A DNA stretch of 29,061 nt from REEB95 sp035275845 (lineage in GTDB: Bacteria > Pseudomonadota > Alphaproteobacteria > ATCC43930 > CGMCC-115725), in NCBI GenBank assembly GCA_035275845.1, contig DATEMD010000094.1:1-29061 (forward strand), in the 5' to 3' direction. Shown here in pieces: positions 1-8,462 of the stretch. A program made the position numbers and the translations under genes. Position 1 is the stretch's first letter. Each line of letters opens with the position of its first letter. Under the pieces are notes generated by a model, which did not search any database, was not told where the DNA came from, and was given only the letters and a program-made list of their open reading frames with translations.

Positions 1-173
1 CCGACGCCGAGTTCGGGTAAATGCCGGGCGCGCTCAACAGCGTCTTCCGCCGCCGGCGCCGTGACCATCAGGCTGGCGGCCGACAGGATGCCCCGACGAT
101 GCGCCTGCTCGACCGCCTCGTTCACGGCGGGCGCCAGGCCGAAATCATCGGCGGTAACGATCAGCTGCTTCAC
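1..173 (-). CDS. hpnK: HpnK, hopanoid glycan deacetylase (YdjC/ChbG-like), partial
   Basis: Reading the minus strand from the GTG at 173 gives VKQLIVTADDFGLAP and continues open to the window edge, so only about the first 57 residues are present. The TADDFG motif near the N-terminus carries the metal-binding Asp pair of the YdjC/ChbG carbohydrate deacetylase fold. The N-terminal sequence and its place directly after hpnI match HpnK, which removes the acetyl group from N-acetylglucosaminyl bacteriohopanetetrol (family knowledge). The stop codon of hpnI lies 13 bases upstream, so the two are probably one operon. An in-frame ATG at 197 would extend the protein by eight residues into hpnI. I prefer the GTG because the family usually starts just before the KxLIVTADDFG strand. 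Confidence 0.85.
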   Translation of the reverse strand, partial: MKQLIVTADDFGLAPAVNEAVEQAHRRGILSAASLMVTAPAAEDAVERARHLPELGV

Positions 174-186
174 GACCCTGCCGTTA

Positions 187-1425
187 TCATGACGCATACC
201 GGCTGGCCAGCGGGATCAAGCGGCCACCGGCGTCAATCACGAAATCGCGATTGCGCCACCGCACGTTGCTGCCGGCGAAGCTCGCGACCCAGACAGCGAA
301 ACACAGGCATTCGCGCAACGGCACCAGCCACGGACACGGCGGCGCAAGAGCGAAGCGCGCCCGCAGGGCATAATGCAACGCGAGGCGAAGCGCCACGAGC
401 GCGCCAATCACCGACCAGCCGAGCGTCCCCTGATTGAACAGAAGCAGCGCGATCAACGGCAACGGCTCGGTGATCCCGGACATGAAATGCTCACCCGGTT
501 TGACCGCCTTGACCGTGCGCGCCCATCGCAGCTCATGCGCGAACAGCGAGCGCCAGCTTTCGGCGACCACCGTTTCGACGATCACGTCGGCAAGTTCGAC
601 GCGATATCCGGCGGCGGCAATCAGTCGGCCCATCATGAAATCATCGGCCAAGTGCGAGGTCAGCCGCGGAAAGCCGCCGATCGCATCAAGAGCGTCGCGA
701 CGCACAGCACTCACCGGGCCGAAGCAATACGTCACCTCGCGCATGCGTGCGTCCACCACCGCCGACGACAGGAACCAGTCATCGATGAACAGCGCACCGA
801 GCCGCGACGCGAGACCCGGCGCCGGCGCCGCTTTGTACAGGCAGGTGACAGCGCCAGTTCGGACATCGGCGAGCGGCGCCACCACCCGCGTCAGGCAATC
901 GCGATTAACGCGCGTATCGCTATCCGACACGATGATGACGTCGTGCTTGGCGACACGGACCATATTGACGAGATTACTGACCTTCAAATTCTCGCCTTGG
1001 ATGCGAGCATCGATCGTCAGGATCAGATCGCGCGCCGGAAATTCGGACATCAGCCGCTTGACGACGGCGACAGCACCGTCGGCCGCATCGGCAACACCGA
1101 AGACGATTTGGAATTCCGGATAATCTTGATCGCAAAACGATCGCAGACAGGAATAAAGCTCAGGCTCAGCGCCGCAGAGTGGCTTCAGGATGGTGACGGC
1201 TGGCCGGAAACCAGCATCGCCTGTCGGCGCGATGCGATAACGGAGCACGCGATAGATCGCGAGGCTGAGATATCCCGCCGACAACAGGGCAAGACAAAGC
1301 CCGATGAGCAGCGCAATTGACAGCTCCGACGGCTCTCCCAGATCGGAAATACAGTCGAAAAATCCGAAGCCGTCAGCCCCGGCTATGCACAGATCGACCA
1401 ATCCCACGGCGCCCCCACGCGACAA
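187..1425 (-). CDS. hpnI: HpnI, hopanoid-modifying glycosyltransferase (GT21-like)
   Basis: This 412-residue protein resembles ceramide glucosyltransferase-type family 2/21 enzymes. It has an N-terminal membrane segment (about residues 36-60), then PAVTILKPLCG, a DSD metal-binding motif (168-170), a LADDFMMGR motif (259-267) supplying the third Asp, and HELRW (297-301), the (Q/R/H)xxRW signature. The C-terminal part (about 320-390) is hydrophobic and probably membrane-bound. HpnI is known to transfer N-acetylglucosamine to bacteriohopanetetrol at the inner membrane; HpnK then deacetylates the product. No hpnJ is visible, but the operon continues off the left edge. The start is uncertain: the annotated ATG places about 35 residues before the first membrane segment. 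In-frame GTG and TTG codons lie 6 and 8 codons further in. Confidence 0.87.
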   Translation of the reverse strand: MSRGGAVGLVDLCIAGADGFGFFDCISDLGEPSELSIALLIGLCLALLSAGYLSLAIYRVLRYRIAPTGDAGFRPAVTILKPLCGAEPELYSCLRSFCDQDYPEFQIVFGVADAADGAVAVVKRLMSEFPARDLILTIDARIQGENLKVSNLVNMVRVAKHDVIIVSDSDTRVNRDCLTRVVAPLADVRTGAVTCLYKAAPAPGLASRLGALFIDDWFLSSAVVDARMREVTYCFGPVSAVRRDALDAIGGFPRLTSHLADDFMMGRLIAAAGYRVELADVIVETVVAESWRSLFAHELRWARTVKAVKPGEHFMSGITEPLPLIALLLFNQGTLGWSVIGALVALRLALHYALRARFALAPPCPWLVPLRECLCFAVWVASFAGSNVRWRNRDFVIDAGGRLIPLASRYAS

Positions 1426-1698
1426 GACTCGAATCCGGTGTCGCGGCGGCGCTCACAGGCGCTGACGATTGCGGCAAGGAATTACCTAGGATTACCGAAC
1501 ACCCAATCGCACAAAACCATCACGACCCCGCAGCGCGAACTGCCGCCGCAGACTCGTGACCGCGATTGGCCCGATCCCCCAACTCCCCGCCCGATTTAAC
1601 AGCCGCGCGCAACAAAACTTTCTTACGTGTTTGTAACAGTCGTAAATCATCGCCGCCGGACGGTCAACCGCACCTCCGCTGTCGTGCACGAAAGTGAG

Positions 1699-2139
1699 TC
1701 AGGTTCCGATCAAATGAAGGACGATCTCGCGCCGATGCGCACGCCGCCGGTGTTCGACCACGTAAATCCCCTGCCAGGTACCAAGAAGCAACCGGCCGCC
1801 GGCAACCGGCACCGAGAGATGGACCGGCAGCATGGCGGCCCGCGCGTGGGCCGGCATATCGTCGGCACCCTCGTCGTCGTGGCGCCAGCGCGACGGATCC
1901 TCCGGAGCGAGTCCGGCCAGGAAGTCCGTCAAATCGGTCCGAACCTCGGGAGCCGCATTTTCCTGGATCAGAAGCGAGGCCGAGGTATGCCGGATGAACA
2001 ACGTCAACAGGCCGGACTCGACCCCCTGCTCTGCCACCCAGGCCGCCGCCTGAGCCGTTACGTCATAGAAGCCCAGCCCCGTGGTTGCCACTTGGATACG
2101 CCCTTGTGCCATCCGCATTTCAGCCATTTTCCTTGCCAT
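1699..2139 (-). CDS. YjbQ/UPF0047 family protein
   Basis: This 146-residue protein carries the whole conserved pattern of the YjbQ (UPF0047) family: IRHTSASLLIQEN, PEVRTDL, RHDDEGADDMPAH and LLLGTWQGIYVVEHR. The conserved His residues in HTSAS and MPAHARA form the presumed active site. Family members can complement thiamine-phosphate synthase mutants weakly, but the physiological role is unknown, so I give no gene symbol for function. Four candidate ATGs occur within the first ten codons (2139, 2127, 2118, 2112). An AAGGA stretch lies inside the first few codons and could serve the 2118 start, so the first 7-9 residues are unsure. It is divergent from rpmG, with 81 bases between their starts. 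Confidence 0.9.
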   Translation of the reverse strand: MARKMAEMRMAQGRIQVATTGLGFYDVTAQAAAWVAEQGVESGLLTLFIRHTSASLLIQENAAPEVRTDLTDFLAGLAPEDPSRWRHDDEGADDMPAHARAAMLPVHLSVPVAGGRLLLGTWQGIYVVEHRRRAHRREIVLHLIGT

Positions 2140-2156
2140 TTCGCTGTTCGGCCGGC

Positions 2157-2185
2157 TTGAAATAGGGCCCGCCCGGCGCTATGGT
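2157..2185 (+). promoter_or_regulatory. Candidate sigma-70 promoter of rpmG
   Basis: TTGAAA at 2157-2162 and TATGGT at 2180-2185 are separated by 17 bases. This would start transcription near 2192 and give a leader of about 29 bases before the rpmG ATG. The match is by eye only. It lies in the 81-base gap between the divergent yjbQ-family and rpmG genes, where a promoter is needed. Confidence 0.5.
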
Positions 2186-2220
2186 CCGCCCCTTCTTCCA
2201 TTCTTTCGCGGATCGACGCC

Positions 2221-2391
2221 ATGGCCAAGGGCGGCTCAATTATCGTTAAGCTCGTCAGCAGCGCAGACACCGGGTTCTTTTATGTCACGCACAAGAATCC
2301 GCGTGGCGTCAAAACCGAGAAGCTCGAGCTGAAGAAATACGACCCGATCGCGAAGAAGCACGTCGTCTTCAAGGAATCCAAGATCAAGTAG
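2221..2391 (+). CDS. rpmG: 50S ribosomal protein L33
   Basis: A 56-codon gene running from ATG at 2221 to TAG at 2389. The protein starts MAKGGSIIVKLVSSADTGFF, continues with YVTHKNPR and KLELKKYDP, and ends KHVVFKESKIK, the typical pattern of bacterial L33. It has none of the CxxC zinc-ribbon cysteines, so it is the zinc-independent form usual in Proteobacteria. L33 is a small basic protein of the large ribosomal subunit near the E site. The length is normal for the family. No strong Shine-Dalgarno is visible. The gene is monocistronic: a promoter candidate lies just upstream and a strong hairpin terminator starts 25 bases downstream. Confidence 0.95.
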   Translation: MAKGGSIIVKLVSSADTGFFYVTHKNPRGVKTEKLELKKYDPIAKKHVVFKESKIK

Positions 2392-2415
2392 GCTGGCGGT
2401 TTGCCGCGCCGACAA

Positions 2416-2450
2416 AAAAGCCGCATCCGGGGATGCGGCTTTTCGCTTTT
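2416..2450. terminator. Bidirectional intrinsic terminator between rpmG and pleD
   Basis: A stem AAAAGCCGCAT (2416-2426) pairs with its complement (2433-2443) around a short CCGGGG loop. It is followed on the plus strand by TTTTCGCTTTTT. On the minus strand the same hairpin is followed by a run of six T. It sits between the convergent ends of rpmG (2391) and pleD (2472), so it can stop transcription from both sides. Confidence 0.85.
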
Positions 2451-2471
2451 TGGAGTTGCGGTGGACCGCCG

Positions 2472-3866
2472 TCAGGCGGCTGCGCCGTTGGCGAGGGCGA
2501 CGTCCGCCGGATAGGTCATCACGCAATTGCGGCCGTGCGCCTTGGCCGCGTACAGCGCCTCGTCGGCACGGCGCATCAACGAAGCGGTGGTTTCGGTGGC
2601 ATCGCGCGTCACGGCAACGCCGACGCTGATCGAGACGTTGATCTCGGTTCCGTCACCGACGGCGACGGGTTTCTCAGCAACTACCGCGCGCAGACGCTCG
2701 GCAACCACGACGGCGACGGGCAACGGCGTTTCCGGCAGGACGACGACGAATTCCTCGCCGCCATAACGCGAGACGAGATCAAAGGCGCGGACGTTGCGCG
2801 CGACGCGGGCGGCGACTTCGCGCAAAACGGCATCGCCGGCCGCATGCCCATGCGTATCGTTGACGCGCTTGAAGAAGTCGAGATCGAACATCAGCAATCC
2901 CGGCCCTTTCGCGCCATCCGCGACGCTCGGCAGCAAGCTCTCGAGATGGGCCGAAAGGTATCGACGATTGTAGAGCCCGGTCAGGCCGTCGGTGAGGGCG
3001 AGAGACAGACTCTTTTGATAGTTTTCCTGCAGGCGGTCCTGCACACGCTTGCGGCGAATGCTGGTCCGAGCCCGGGCGATCAACTCGTTGCGATCGAGCG
3101 GTCGCACCAGGTAATCGGTGGCGCCGAGATCGAGGCCCTTAGCCAGGCGCGGCAATTCCGACGGATCGGCGATCAGTAGAATCGGCACGAGGCGGCTCTG
3201 CTCTTGCGCGCGCAGCTGCGACACGAGGCGCAGCGCGTCGAGCTTGCCCGCCAGCGAAAGAATGACCAGCTCGATGGAATGATCGCAGTTGTGAATGAGC
3301 TCTTCGGCGCTGGTCGGGCGAACCACTTCGCTCGCCACCGGCGCGAGTAACTCGGCGATGCGGGCGCCGGAGAAGCTGTTCTCCTCCCACAACAGGATGC
3401 GCGCTGGGCCGCGGTCCTCGGCCGGAGCCTCCCGGTCGAACAGGGCGTTGAATTGGTCGTAAACCTCTTCGCGATGCCGCCACTCTTCCATCATGCGGCG
3501 CAACCGCACGAGCGAGCGGACCCGCGCGAACAGTGCGATGTCGTTGACCGGCTTGGAGAGGAAATCGTCGGCGCCGGCCTCGAGTCCGCGGACGCGGTCG
3601 GCTGTTTCGGTCAACGCCGTGACCATCACCACCGGAATGTCGGACGTGCGCGCATCGGCTTTGAGCCGACGGCAGCATTCGAATCCATCCATGCGCGGCA
3701 TCATGACGTCGAGCAGGATGAGATCCGGCCGCTCTGCTTGAGCGATCCGGAGTGCGCTCTCGCCATCGTTGGCAGCAAGGACGTTGAAATACTCGCTCGC
3801 CAGCTTGGCTTCGAGCAGTTTGACGTTCACATCGACGTCATCGACGACAAGGATACGGGCGGACAT
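2472..3866 (-). CDS. pleD: PleD-type response regulator, diguanylate cyclase
   Basis: This 464-residue protein has the REC-REC-GGDEF layout of Caulobacter PleD. The first receiver (about 1-120) keeps D9/D10, phospho-acceptor D53 (LLDVMMP) and K105. The second receiver (about 155-270) lacks a phospho-acceptor Asp, which is usual for the dimerisation-adaptor domain of PleD. The cyclase domain (about 285-455) has FDLDFFKRVND and an intact GGEEF (369-373). Five residues before it is an RAFD (360-363), which fits the RxxD inhibitory site for product feedback. The protein should make cyclic di-GMP when phosphorylated and control polar differentiation. It starts 10 bases after the divK stop, so the two form an operon, as in other alphaproteobacteria. 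The downstream hairpin ends the unit. Confidence 0.95.
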   Translation of the reverse strand: MSARILVVDDVDVNVKLLEAKLASEYFNVLAANDGESALRIAQAERPDLILLDVMMPRMDGFECCRRLKADARTSDIPVVMVTALTETADRVRGLEAGADDFLSKPVNDIALFARVRSLVRLRRMMEEWRHREEVYDQFNALFDREAPAEDRGPARILLWEENSFSGARIAELLAPVASEVVRPTSAEELIHNCDHSIELVILSLAGKLDALRLVSQLRAQEQSRLVPILLIADPSELPRLAKGLDLGATDYLVRPLDRNELIARARTSIRRKRVQDRLQENYQKSLSLALTDGLTGLYNRRYLSAHLESLLPSVADGAKGPGLLMFDLDFFKRVNDTHGHAAGDAVLREVAARVARNVRAFDLVSRYGGEEFVVVLPETPLPVAVVVAERLRAVVAEKPVAVGDGTEINVSISVGVAVTRDATETTASLMRRADEALYAAKAHGRNCVMTYPADVALANGAAA

Positions 3867-3876
3867 GTCGTTTCGC

Positions 3877-4245
3877 TCAATTCAGGAAGCGGGCCACGGT
3901 CTGGAGGAAGTTGGCGACCGAGATCGGCTTTGCGATGTAAGCCTCGCATCCGCCTTCGCGGATCTTCTCTTCGTCGCCTTTCATAGCGAAGGCGGTCACC
4001 GCGATCACCGGGATGGCGCGCAGTTCCTCGTCTTCCTTGATCCATTTGGTCACTTCGAGGCCGGACACCTCGGGCAACTGGATGTCCATCAAAATCAGGT
4101 CCGGATGATGCTGGCGCGCCAGCTTCAGCGCTTCCATGCCATCCTTGGTCTGCAAAATGTCGTAGCCGTGCGCTTCCAGCAGGTCGTGGAAGAGCTTCAT
4201 GTTGAGGTCGTTGTCTTCGACGATGAGGACCCGCTTGCTGGTCAT
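3877..4245 (-). CDS. divK: DivK single-domain response regulator
   Basis: A stand-alone receiver of 122 residues. It has VLIVEDNDLNMKLFHDLL at the N-terminus, phospho-acceptor D54 in LILMDIQLPE, TAFAMKGDEEKIREGG and a YIAKPIS loop with the conserved Lys. These stretches match the cell-cycle regulator DivK very closely. DivK takes phosphoryl groups from PleC/DivJ-type kinases and acts by protein contact, indirectly lowering CtrA activity. No output domain is present, as expected. It is the first gene of a divK-pleD operon. The 191-base region upstream, before the EipB-like gene, must contain its promoter. Confidence 0.95.
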   Translation of the reverse strand: MTSKRVLIVEDNDLNMKLFHDLLEAHGYDILQTKDGMEALKLARQHHPDLILMDIQLPEVSGLEVTKWIKEDEELRAIPVIAVTAFAMKGDEEKIREGGCEAYIAKPISVANFLQTVARFLN

Positions 4246-4436
4246 ATGAATGTTCCCGTCCCCGACTGCTACGCGTTCGAAAGCTCGGCAGGCCCCCGAT
4301 CCTAAGGATAACTAGTTAAAAGATTATACGGGCTGGAACCGGATTTCCCGTCCTATCGCCGGCCGCCGCAGACCGCCCGACCGCTTGATACGTTGACGGA
4401 CCTTAATATTTGGTAACCAATTCCGCGCGGCGTGGG

Positions 4437-5264
4437 CTAACAGCCCGGATGCGGCAGCTTCTTGATGTCGCTCAGGGTGGCGCCGACCACATAGTCGCTG
4501 TAATCGAGCTTCATCTCCTGGGTCACCCCGTTTTCCAGCACCCGCATGCTGAGCTCGTAATCGGGCTCTGTCTGATCGGCCGTGTCGCTGTCGCTGGCCG
4601 GGAAAAATGCCAGTCGGATCGGCCAGCCGGTGTGTTGCAGCAAGGGGTCGTTGAGCGGTTTCGCCGCCGTAGGGCCCGGCGGCGGGAGCGCACCGCCGAT
4701 AAAGGCGGAGACCTGTCCGGCGTTCTCGACGTCCGAACCGTCGAAGACATAACGCGATATGAACTGCTGATGCGCTTGCGCGGCCGCGATCAACAGCAGC
4801 GTGTGCGCCGTTGGGAACAGAACGCCGGGCCGCAAGGTCAGGGTTGCCGCTTCCGGCTTGGTGAATTCGGCGGTGCCGCCCTTGCCCGGCCCATCGAGGT
4901 GCGCCTCGCCGCGAATTTCTGCGTCGAGCTCGCCGTTGCGCATGCGACGTTCGTTGAAGCGGTAGTGCAGCCCGTCCTTCGATTCAAAAGTGACGACCGT
5001 CGAGCTGATCTCGGTGGCGTCTTCTTCGGCGTAGGAGATCCGCAGGTGAAACCGCTGTTCGAGCGTCCAGCCGTCGCAGGTTTCGCCCCATTTGTAGAAC
5101 ATCGCCCCGTTGGCGCCGACGACGCCGCTCGCCGATTTCGCGGATTGGAGTGTGAGCGTGTAGAGCGCCTCATGCGGATCGATGGCGATGTTGGCGGCCC
5201 AAGCCGGCACCGCCGCGGCGATCAATGTCGCCAGCAAGGCCGATCCCCCGCCGCGCCATATCAT
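4437..5264 (-). CDS. EipB-like periplasmic cell-envelope protein (DUF1849)
   Basis: From the ATG at 5264 this is a 275-residue protein. It has a Sec-type signal peptide ending AVPAWA near residue 23, then HEALYTLTLQSAKS, the opening strand of the DUF1849 family. In this numbering the two cysteines are C63 (ETCDGW) and the last residue C275 (LPHPGC). These correspond to the disulfide pair described for Brucella EipB, a beta-spiral periplasmic protein needed for envelope integrity. A GTG ten codons upstream (5294) would lengthen the N-terminus. I prefer the ATG because it gives a compact signal peptide. It stands alone between divK and aspS on the same strand. The mechanism in this organism is not shown by the sequence. 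Confidence 0.87.
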   Translation of the reverse strand: MIWRGGGSALLATLIAAAVPAWAANIAIDPHEALYTLTLQSAKSASGVVGANGAMFYKWGETCDGWTLEQRFHLRISYAEEDATEISSTVVTFESKDGLHYRFNERRMRNGELDAEIRGEAHLDGPGKGGTAEFTKPEAATLTLRPGVLFPTAHTLLLIAAAQAHQQFISRYVFDGSDVENAGQVSAFIGGALPPPGPTAAKPLNDPLLQHTGWPIRLAFFPASDSDTADQTEPDYELSMRVLENGVTQEMKLDYSDYVVGATLSDIKKLPHPGC

Positions 5265-5370
5265 CGCTCTCAATTTGCGCGCCTGCGTGCCCACAGCAAC
5301 CCGAATAAATCCCGTTCTGTGCTTAGGCTAACACGGCCGCGTCCATCCCCTCTACCGCGCCAGAGACCGT

Positions 5371-7167
5371 TTATCCCGGCTTTTTCGGCTCTTTTTCCGG
5401 CGGCATGACGACGCGGATATGCAGCTCGCGCAACCGCTCGGGCGGCACCGGCGCCGGCGCCTGCATCAGCAAATCCTGGGCTTGCTGATTCATCGGGAAG
5501 GCGACGACTTCGCGGATATTGGGCGTATCAGCCAGCAACATGACAATGCGGTCGATGCCCGGCGCCGAGCCGCCATGCGGCGGCGCGCCGAACTTGAAGG
5601 CATTGAGCATGCCGCCGAAGCGGCTCTCGACGTCGCTCGCGCTATAGCCGGCGATCGCAAACGCCTTGTACATGATGTCGGGCCGATGATTGCGGATCGC
5701 GCCCGACGACAGTTCGACGCCGTTGCACACGATGTCGTACTGAAACGCCTTGATCGTCAGCGGGTCCTGGTTTTCGAGCGCATCAAGGCCGCCCTGCGGC
5801 ATCGAGAAGGGATTGTGCGAGAACTCGATCTTGCCGGTTTCCTCGTTGCGTTCGTACATCGGGAAATCGACGATCCAACAGAATTCGAAGACGCCATCGC
5901 GCGTCAGATTGAGATCGCGGCCGAGTTTGACGCGCGCGGCGGCGGCGAACGGCCGGAATATGGCGGGCTGGCCGGCGACGAAGAACACGGCGTCGCCGTC
6001 CTTGAGGCCAAGCTGCGTCCGCAAACTTTCGGTGCGTTCGGGGCCGAGATTGGTGGCTATCGGGCCGGCGCCATCGGTACCGCGGAAGAAGATGTAACCC
6101 ATGCCGGGTTGACCCTCGCCCTGCGCCCAGGAATTCATGCGATCGCAGAAGGCGCGATTGCCACCGCCCGGTGCCGGAATCGCCCAGATGCGCGCCGCCG
6201 CATCCTTGGCGACAATGCCGGCGAAGAGCTTGAAGCCCGAGCCGCGGAAGGTCTCGGTGACGTCCGACATGGTGATCGGATTGCGCAGATCGGGCTTATC
6301 GGTGCCGTATTTCTGCAACGCCTCGTCGAAGGCGATGCGCCGGAACGGCGGCTTGTTCACGGTCCGGCCCTTGGCGAATTCCTCGAATACGCCGGCCAGC
6401 ACCGGCTCGATCGCGGCAAAGACATCGTCCTGCGTGACGAAGCTCATCTCGAAGTCGAGTTGATAGAACTCGCCCGGCGAACGATCGGCCCGGCTCGCTT
6501 CGTCGCGGAAACACGGCGCGATCTGGAAGTAGCGATCGAAACCCGCCACCATCAGCAGCTGCTTGAACTGCTGCGGCGCCTGCGGCAGGGCGTAGAACGT
6601 TCCGGGGTGGAGTCGGCTCGGCACCAGGTAGTCGCGCGCGCCTTCCGGCGACGACGCCGTGAGGATCGGCGTCTGGAACTCGGTGAACCCGCTTTCGATC
6701 ATGCGGCGGCGGATCGACGCGATCACCTGGGCACGCAAAACGATGTTGGCATGCACGGTTTCGCGCCGCAGATCGAGAAAGCGGTATTTAAGCCGCATGT
6801 CCTCGGGGTATTCGGCCTCGGCATTGACCGGAAACGGCAGCGGCTCGGCCTCGGACTGCAGCGTTATTTCGGCAATCTGCACCTCGACGGCACCGGTCGG
6901 CAGCTTGGGATTGACGGTCTCAGGCGAACGCCGGACCACGCGGCCGGTGACGGTCAGCACGCTTTCAAGCTTGAGGGCGTCGGCCTGCTTGAACAGTGGG
7001 CTCGCCACATCGATAACGCACTGGGTGACGCCGAAATGATCGCGCAAATCCACGAACAACAGCTGGCCGTGGTCGCGCTTGCGATGCACCCAGCCGGACA
7101 GCCGTGCCGTCTTGCCTTCATGATCCGGGCGCAATGCGCCGCAATTATGCGTCCGATAAAGATGCAT
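5371..7167 (-). CDS. aspS: Aspartyl-tRNA synthetase (probably Asp/Asn non-discriminating)
   Basis: The 598-residue length is normal for bacterial AspRS. An N-terminal OB-fold anticodon domain (about 1-105) is followed by the class II core. Motif 2 includes FRDEASRADRSPGEFYQLDF (220-239), and motif 3 is GGSAPGIDRIVM (532-543) with R540. The region between them carries the bacterial GAD-type insertion. The anticodon-domain loop reads RDHGQLLFVD, with His at about 33. A His here, rather than Leu, is associated with non-discriminating AspRS enzymes that also charge tRNA-Asn, whose product is then amidated by GatCAB. That reading is inference from family knowledge. The gene is divergent from rnd, with a 116-base gap. 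Confidence 0.97.
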   Translation of the reverse strand: MHLYRTHNCGALRPDHEGKTARLSGWVHRKRDHGQLLFVDLRDHFGVTQCVIDVASPLFKQADALKLESVLTVTGRVVRRSPETVNPKLPTGAVEVQIAEITLQSEAEPLPFPVNAEAEYPEDMRLKYRFLDLRRETVHANIVLRAQVIASIRRRMIESGFTEFQTPILTASSPEGARDYLVPSRLHPGTFYALPQAPQQFKQLLMVAGFDRYFQIAPCFRDEASRADRSPGEFYQLDFEMSFVTQDDVFAAIEPVLAGVFEEFAKGRTVNKPPFRRIAFDEALQKYGTDKPDLRNPITMSDVTETFRGSGFKLFAGIVAKDAAARIWAIPAPGGGNRAFCDRMNSWAQGEGQPGMGYIFFRGTDGAGPIATNLGPERTESLRTQLGLKDGDAVFFVAGQPAIFRPFAAAARVKLGRDLNLTRDGVFEFCWIVDFPMYERNEETGKIEFSHNPFSMPQGGLDALENQDPLTIKAFQYDIVCNGVELSSGAIRNHRPDIMYKAFAIAGYSASDVESRFGGMLNAFKFGAPPHGGSAPGIDRIVMLLADTPNIREVVAFPMNQQAQDLLMQAPAPVPPERLRELHIRVVMPPEKEPKKPG

Positions 7168-7199
7168 CTGCCGATCCGTCCTTCGCGCGAGCGAGGCGA

Positions 7200-7228
7200 A
7201 AAGCGCACGGGACCGGGCTTTTTGTCAA
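7200..7228 (-). promoter_or_regulatory. Candidate promoter of aspS
   Basis: On the minus strand a perfect TTGACA (7228-7223) is followed after 17 bases by CGCTTT (7205-7200), a weak -10. Transcription would start about 25-30 bases before the aspS ATG. It lies in the short aspS/rnd divergent gap. The call is by eye, and the -10 match is poor. Confidence 0.42.
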
Positions 7229-7283
7229 GGTGCGCGTCCTTCGCGGTTTCTGGCGGTCGTCGATTCGGTGTATGTAAAGCGGC

Positions 7284-8459
7284 ATGAGCGTTCTGATCAC
7301 CGATCGCGCCGCGCTCGAGGCGTTTTGCCGTGGCCTCGCCGGCGCCCCTTACGTCACCGTCGACACTGAATTCATGCGTGACAAGACCTATTGGCCGCAG
7401 CTGTGCCTCGTGCAGCTGGCAGGACCGGCCGGCGCGGTTGCGGTCGATCCGCTGGCGCAGGGCATGGACTTGGCGCCGCTCCATGCCTTGATGGCCGATC
7501 CGGCCATTCTCAAGGTCTTCCATGCCGCCCGCCAGGACATCGAGATTTTCTACAACGCCACTGGCAAGGTGCCGGCGCCGCTCTTCGATACCCAAGTCGC
7601 GGCGATGGTGTGCGGTTTCGGCGAATCGGCGAGCTACGAGACGCTGGCGGCGCGTCTGGCCGGCGCACATATCGACAAGACCTCGCGCTTCACCGATTGG
7701 GCGCGCCGGCCGCTGACCGAACGCCAGCTCAAATATGCGATCGCCGACGTCGCCCATTTGCGCCAGGTCTATGAGAAATTGGCCGCCCAGCTCGACCGCA
7801 GCGGCCGCCATGGCTGGCTCGACGAGGAAATGGCGGTGCTGACCAATCCGGCGACCTATCGGCTCGACCCGGCCGACGCCTGGAAACGACTCAAGGTCCG
7901 CAGCAACAACCGGCGGATGCTGGCCCTGGTGCGCGAATTGGCGGCGTGGCGCGAAACCGCGGCGCAACAGCGCAACTTGCCGCGCAGCCGGATCATCCGC
8001 GACGAGGCGCTGCTCGAAATCGCCGCGCACACGCCCGCCAGCACGGACGAACTCGCGCACACACGCGGCCTCGGCAAAGGCTTTGCCGAAGGCAAGTTGG
8101 GCGGCGAGGTTCTGGCGGTTGTCGCGCGTGTCGCGACGTTGCCCGAAACCGACTATCCGCAACCGGCGCCACGCCGCGAATTGCCGCAGGGCGTCGGGCC
8201 GCTGGTCGAATTGCTGCGCGTGTTGCTGAAGCTGCGCTGCGAGGAAAATCACGTCGCCACCAAGCTTGTCGCGGACAGCGAGGATCTCGAGCTGATTGCC
8301 GCCGACGACCAGGCGCCGGTGCGTGCGCTGCAAGGTTGGCGCGCGGACCTGTTCGGCAAGGACGCGCTGGATTTAAAGCATGGCCGGCTGGCGCTGACCG
8401 CGGCCGGCAAGCGCATCAAGCTGGTCCGCACGGCGGCGACCGAAGCTGCCGCGCAGTAA
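7284..8459 (+). CDS. rnd: Ribonuclease D
   Basis: This 391-residue 3'-to-5' exoribonuclease has the DEDDy exonuclease core in its first 200 residues. The core residues are D27 and E29 in VDTEFMRD, D85 in HAARQDIEIF, and Y151 with D155 in KYAIADVAHL. Helical HRDC-like domains follow, with the first at about 210-285 containing NLPRSRIIRDEAL. RNase D trims tRNA and other small RNA 3' ends. Length and motif spacing are normal. The gene ends three bases from the end of the convergent ppx gene, with no room for a separate terminator between them. The short space upstream is shared with the aspS promoter. Confidence 0.95.
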   Translation: MSVLITDRAALEAFCRGLAGAPYVTVDTEFMRDKTYWPQLCLVQLAGPAGAVAVDPLAQGMDLAPLHALMADPAILKVFHAARQDIEIFYNATGKVPAPLFDTQVAAMVCGFGESASYETLAARLAGAHIDKTSRFTDWARRPLTERQLKYAIADVAHLRQVYEKLAAQLDRSGRHGWLDEEMAVLTNPATYRLDPADAWKRLKVRSNNRRMLALVRELAAWRETAAQQRNLPRSRIIRDEALLEIAAHTPASTDELAHTRGLGKGFAEGKLGGEVLAVVARVATLPETDYPQPAPRRELPQGVGPLVELLRVLLKLRCEENHVATKLVADSEDLELIAADDQAPVRALQGWRADLFGKDALDLKHGRLALTAAGKRIKLVRTAATEAAAQ

Positions 8460-8462
8460 CGG

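Noticed and set aside
1426..1698. A small minus-strand gene between hpnI and the YjbQ-family gene
   Set aside because: The frame from 1689 has no ribosome site, an atypical Cys/Arg-rich composition and no recognisable family, so I treat the 273 bases as intergenic.
5419..7287. A 622-codon open frame on the plus strand, opposite aspS
   Set aside because: It lies fully antisense to a clearly recognised aspS gene. High GC content removes stops from the opposite strand, and its product is Arg/His-rich without any family motif.
6954..8333. A 459-codon open frame on the minus strand, opposite rnd
   Set aside because: It is antisense to rnd and overlaps the aspS start in another frame. The composition is that of a shadow frame, with no motif.
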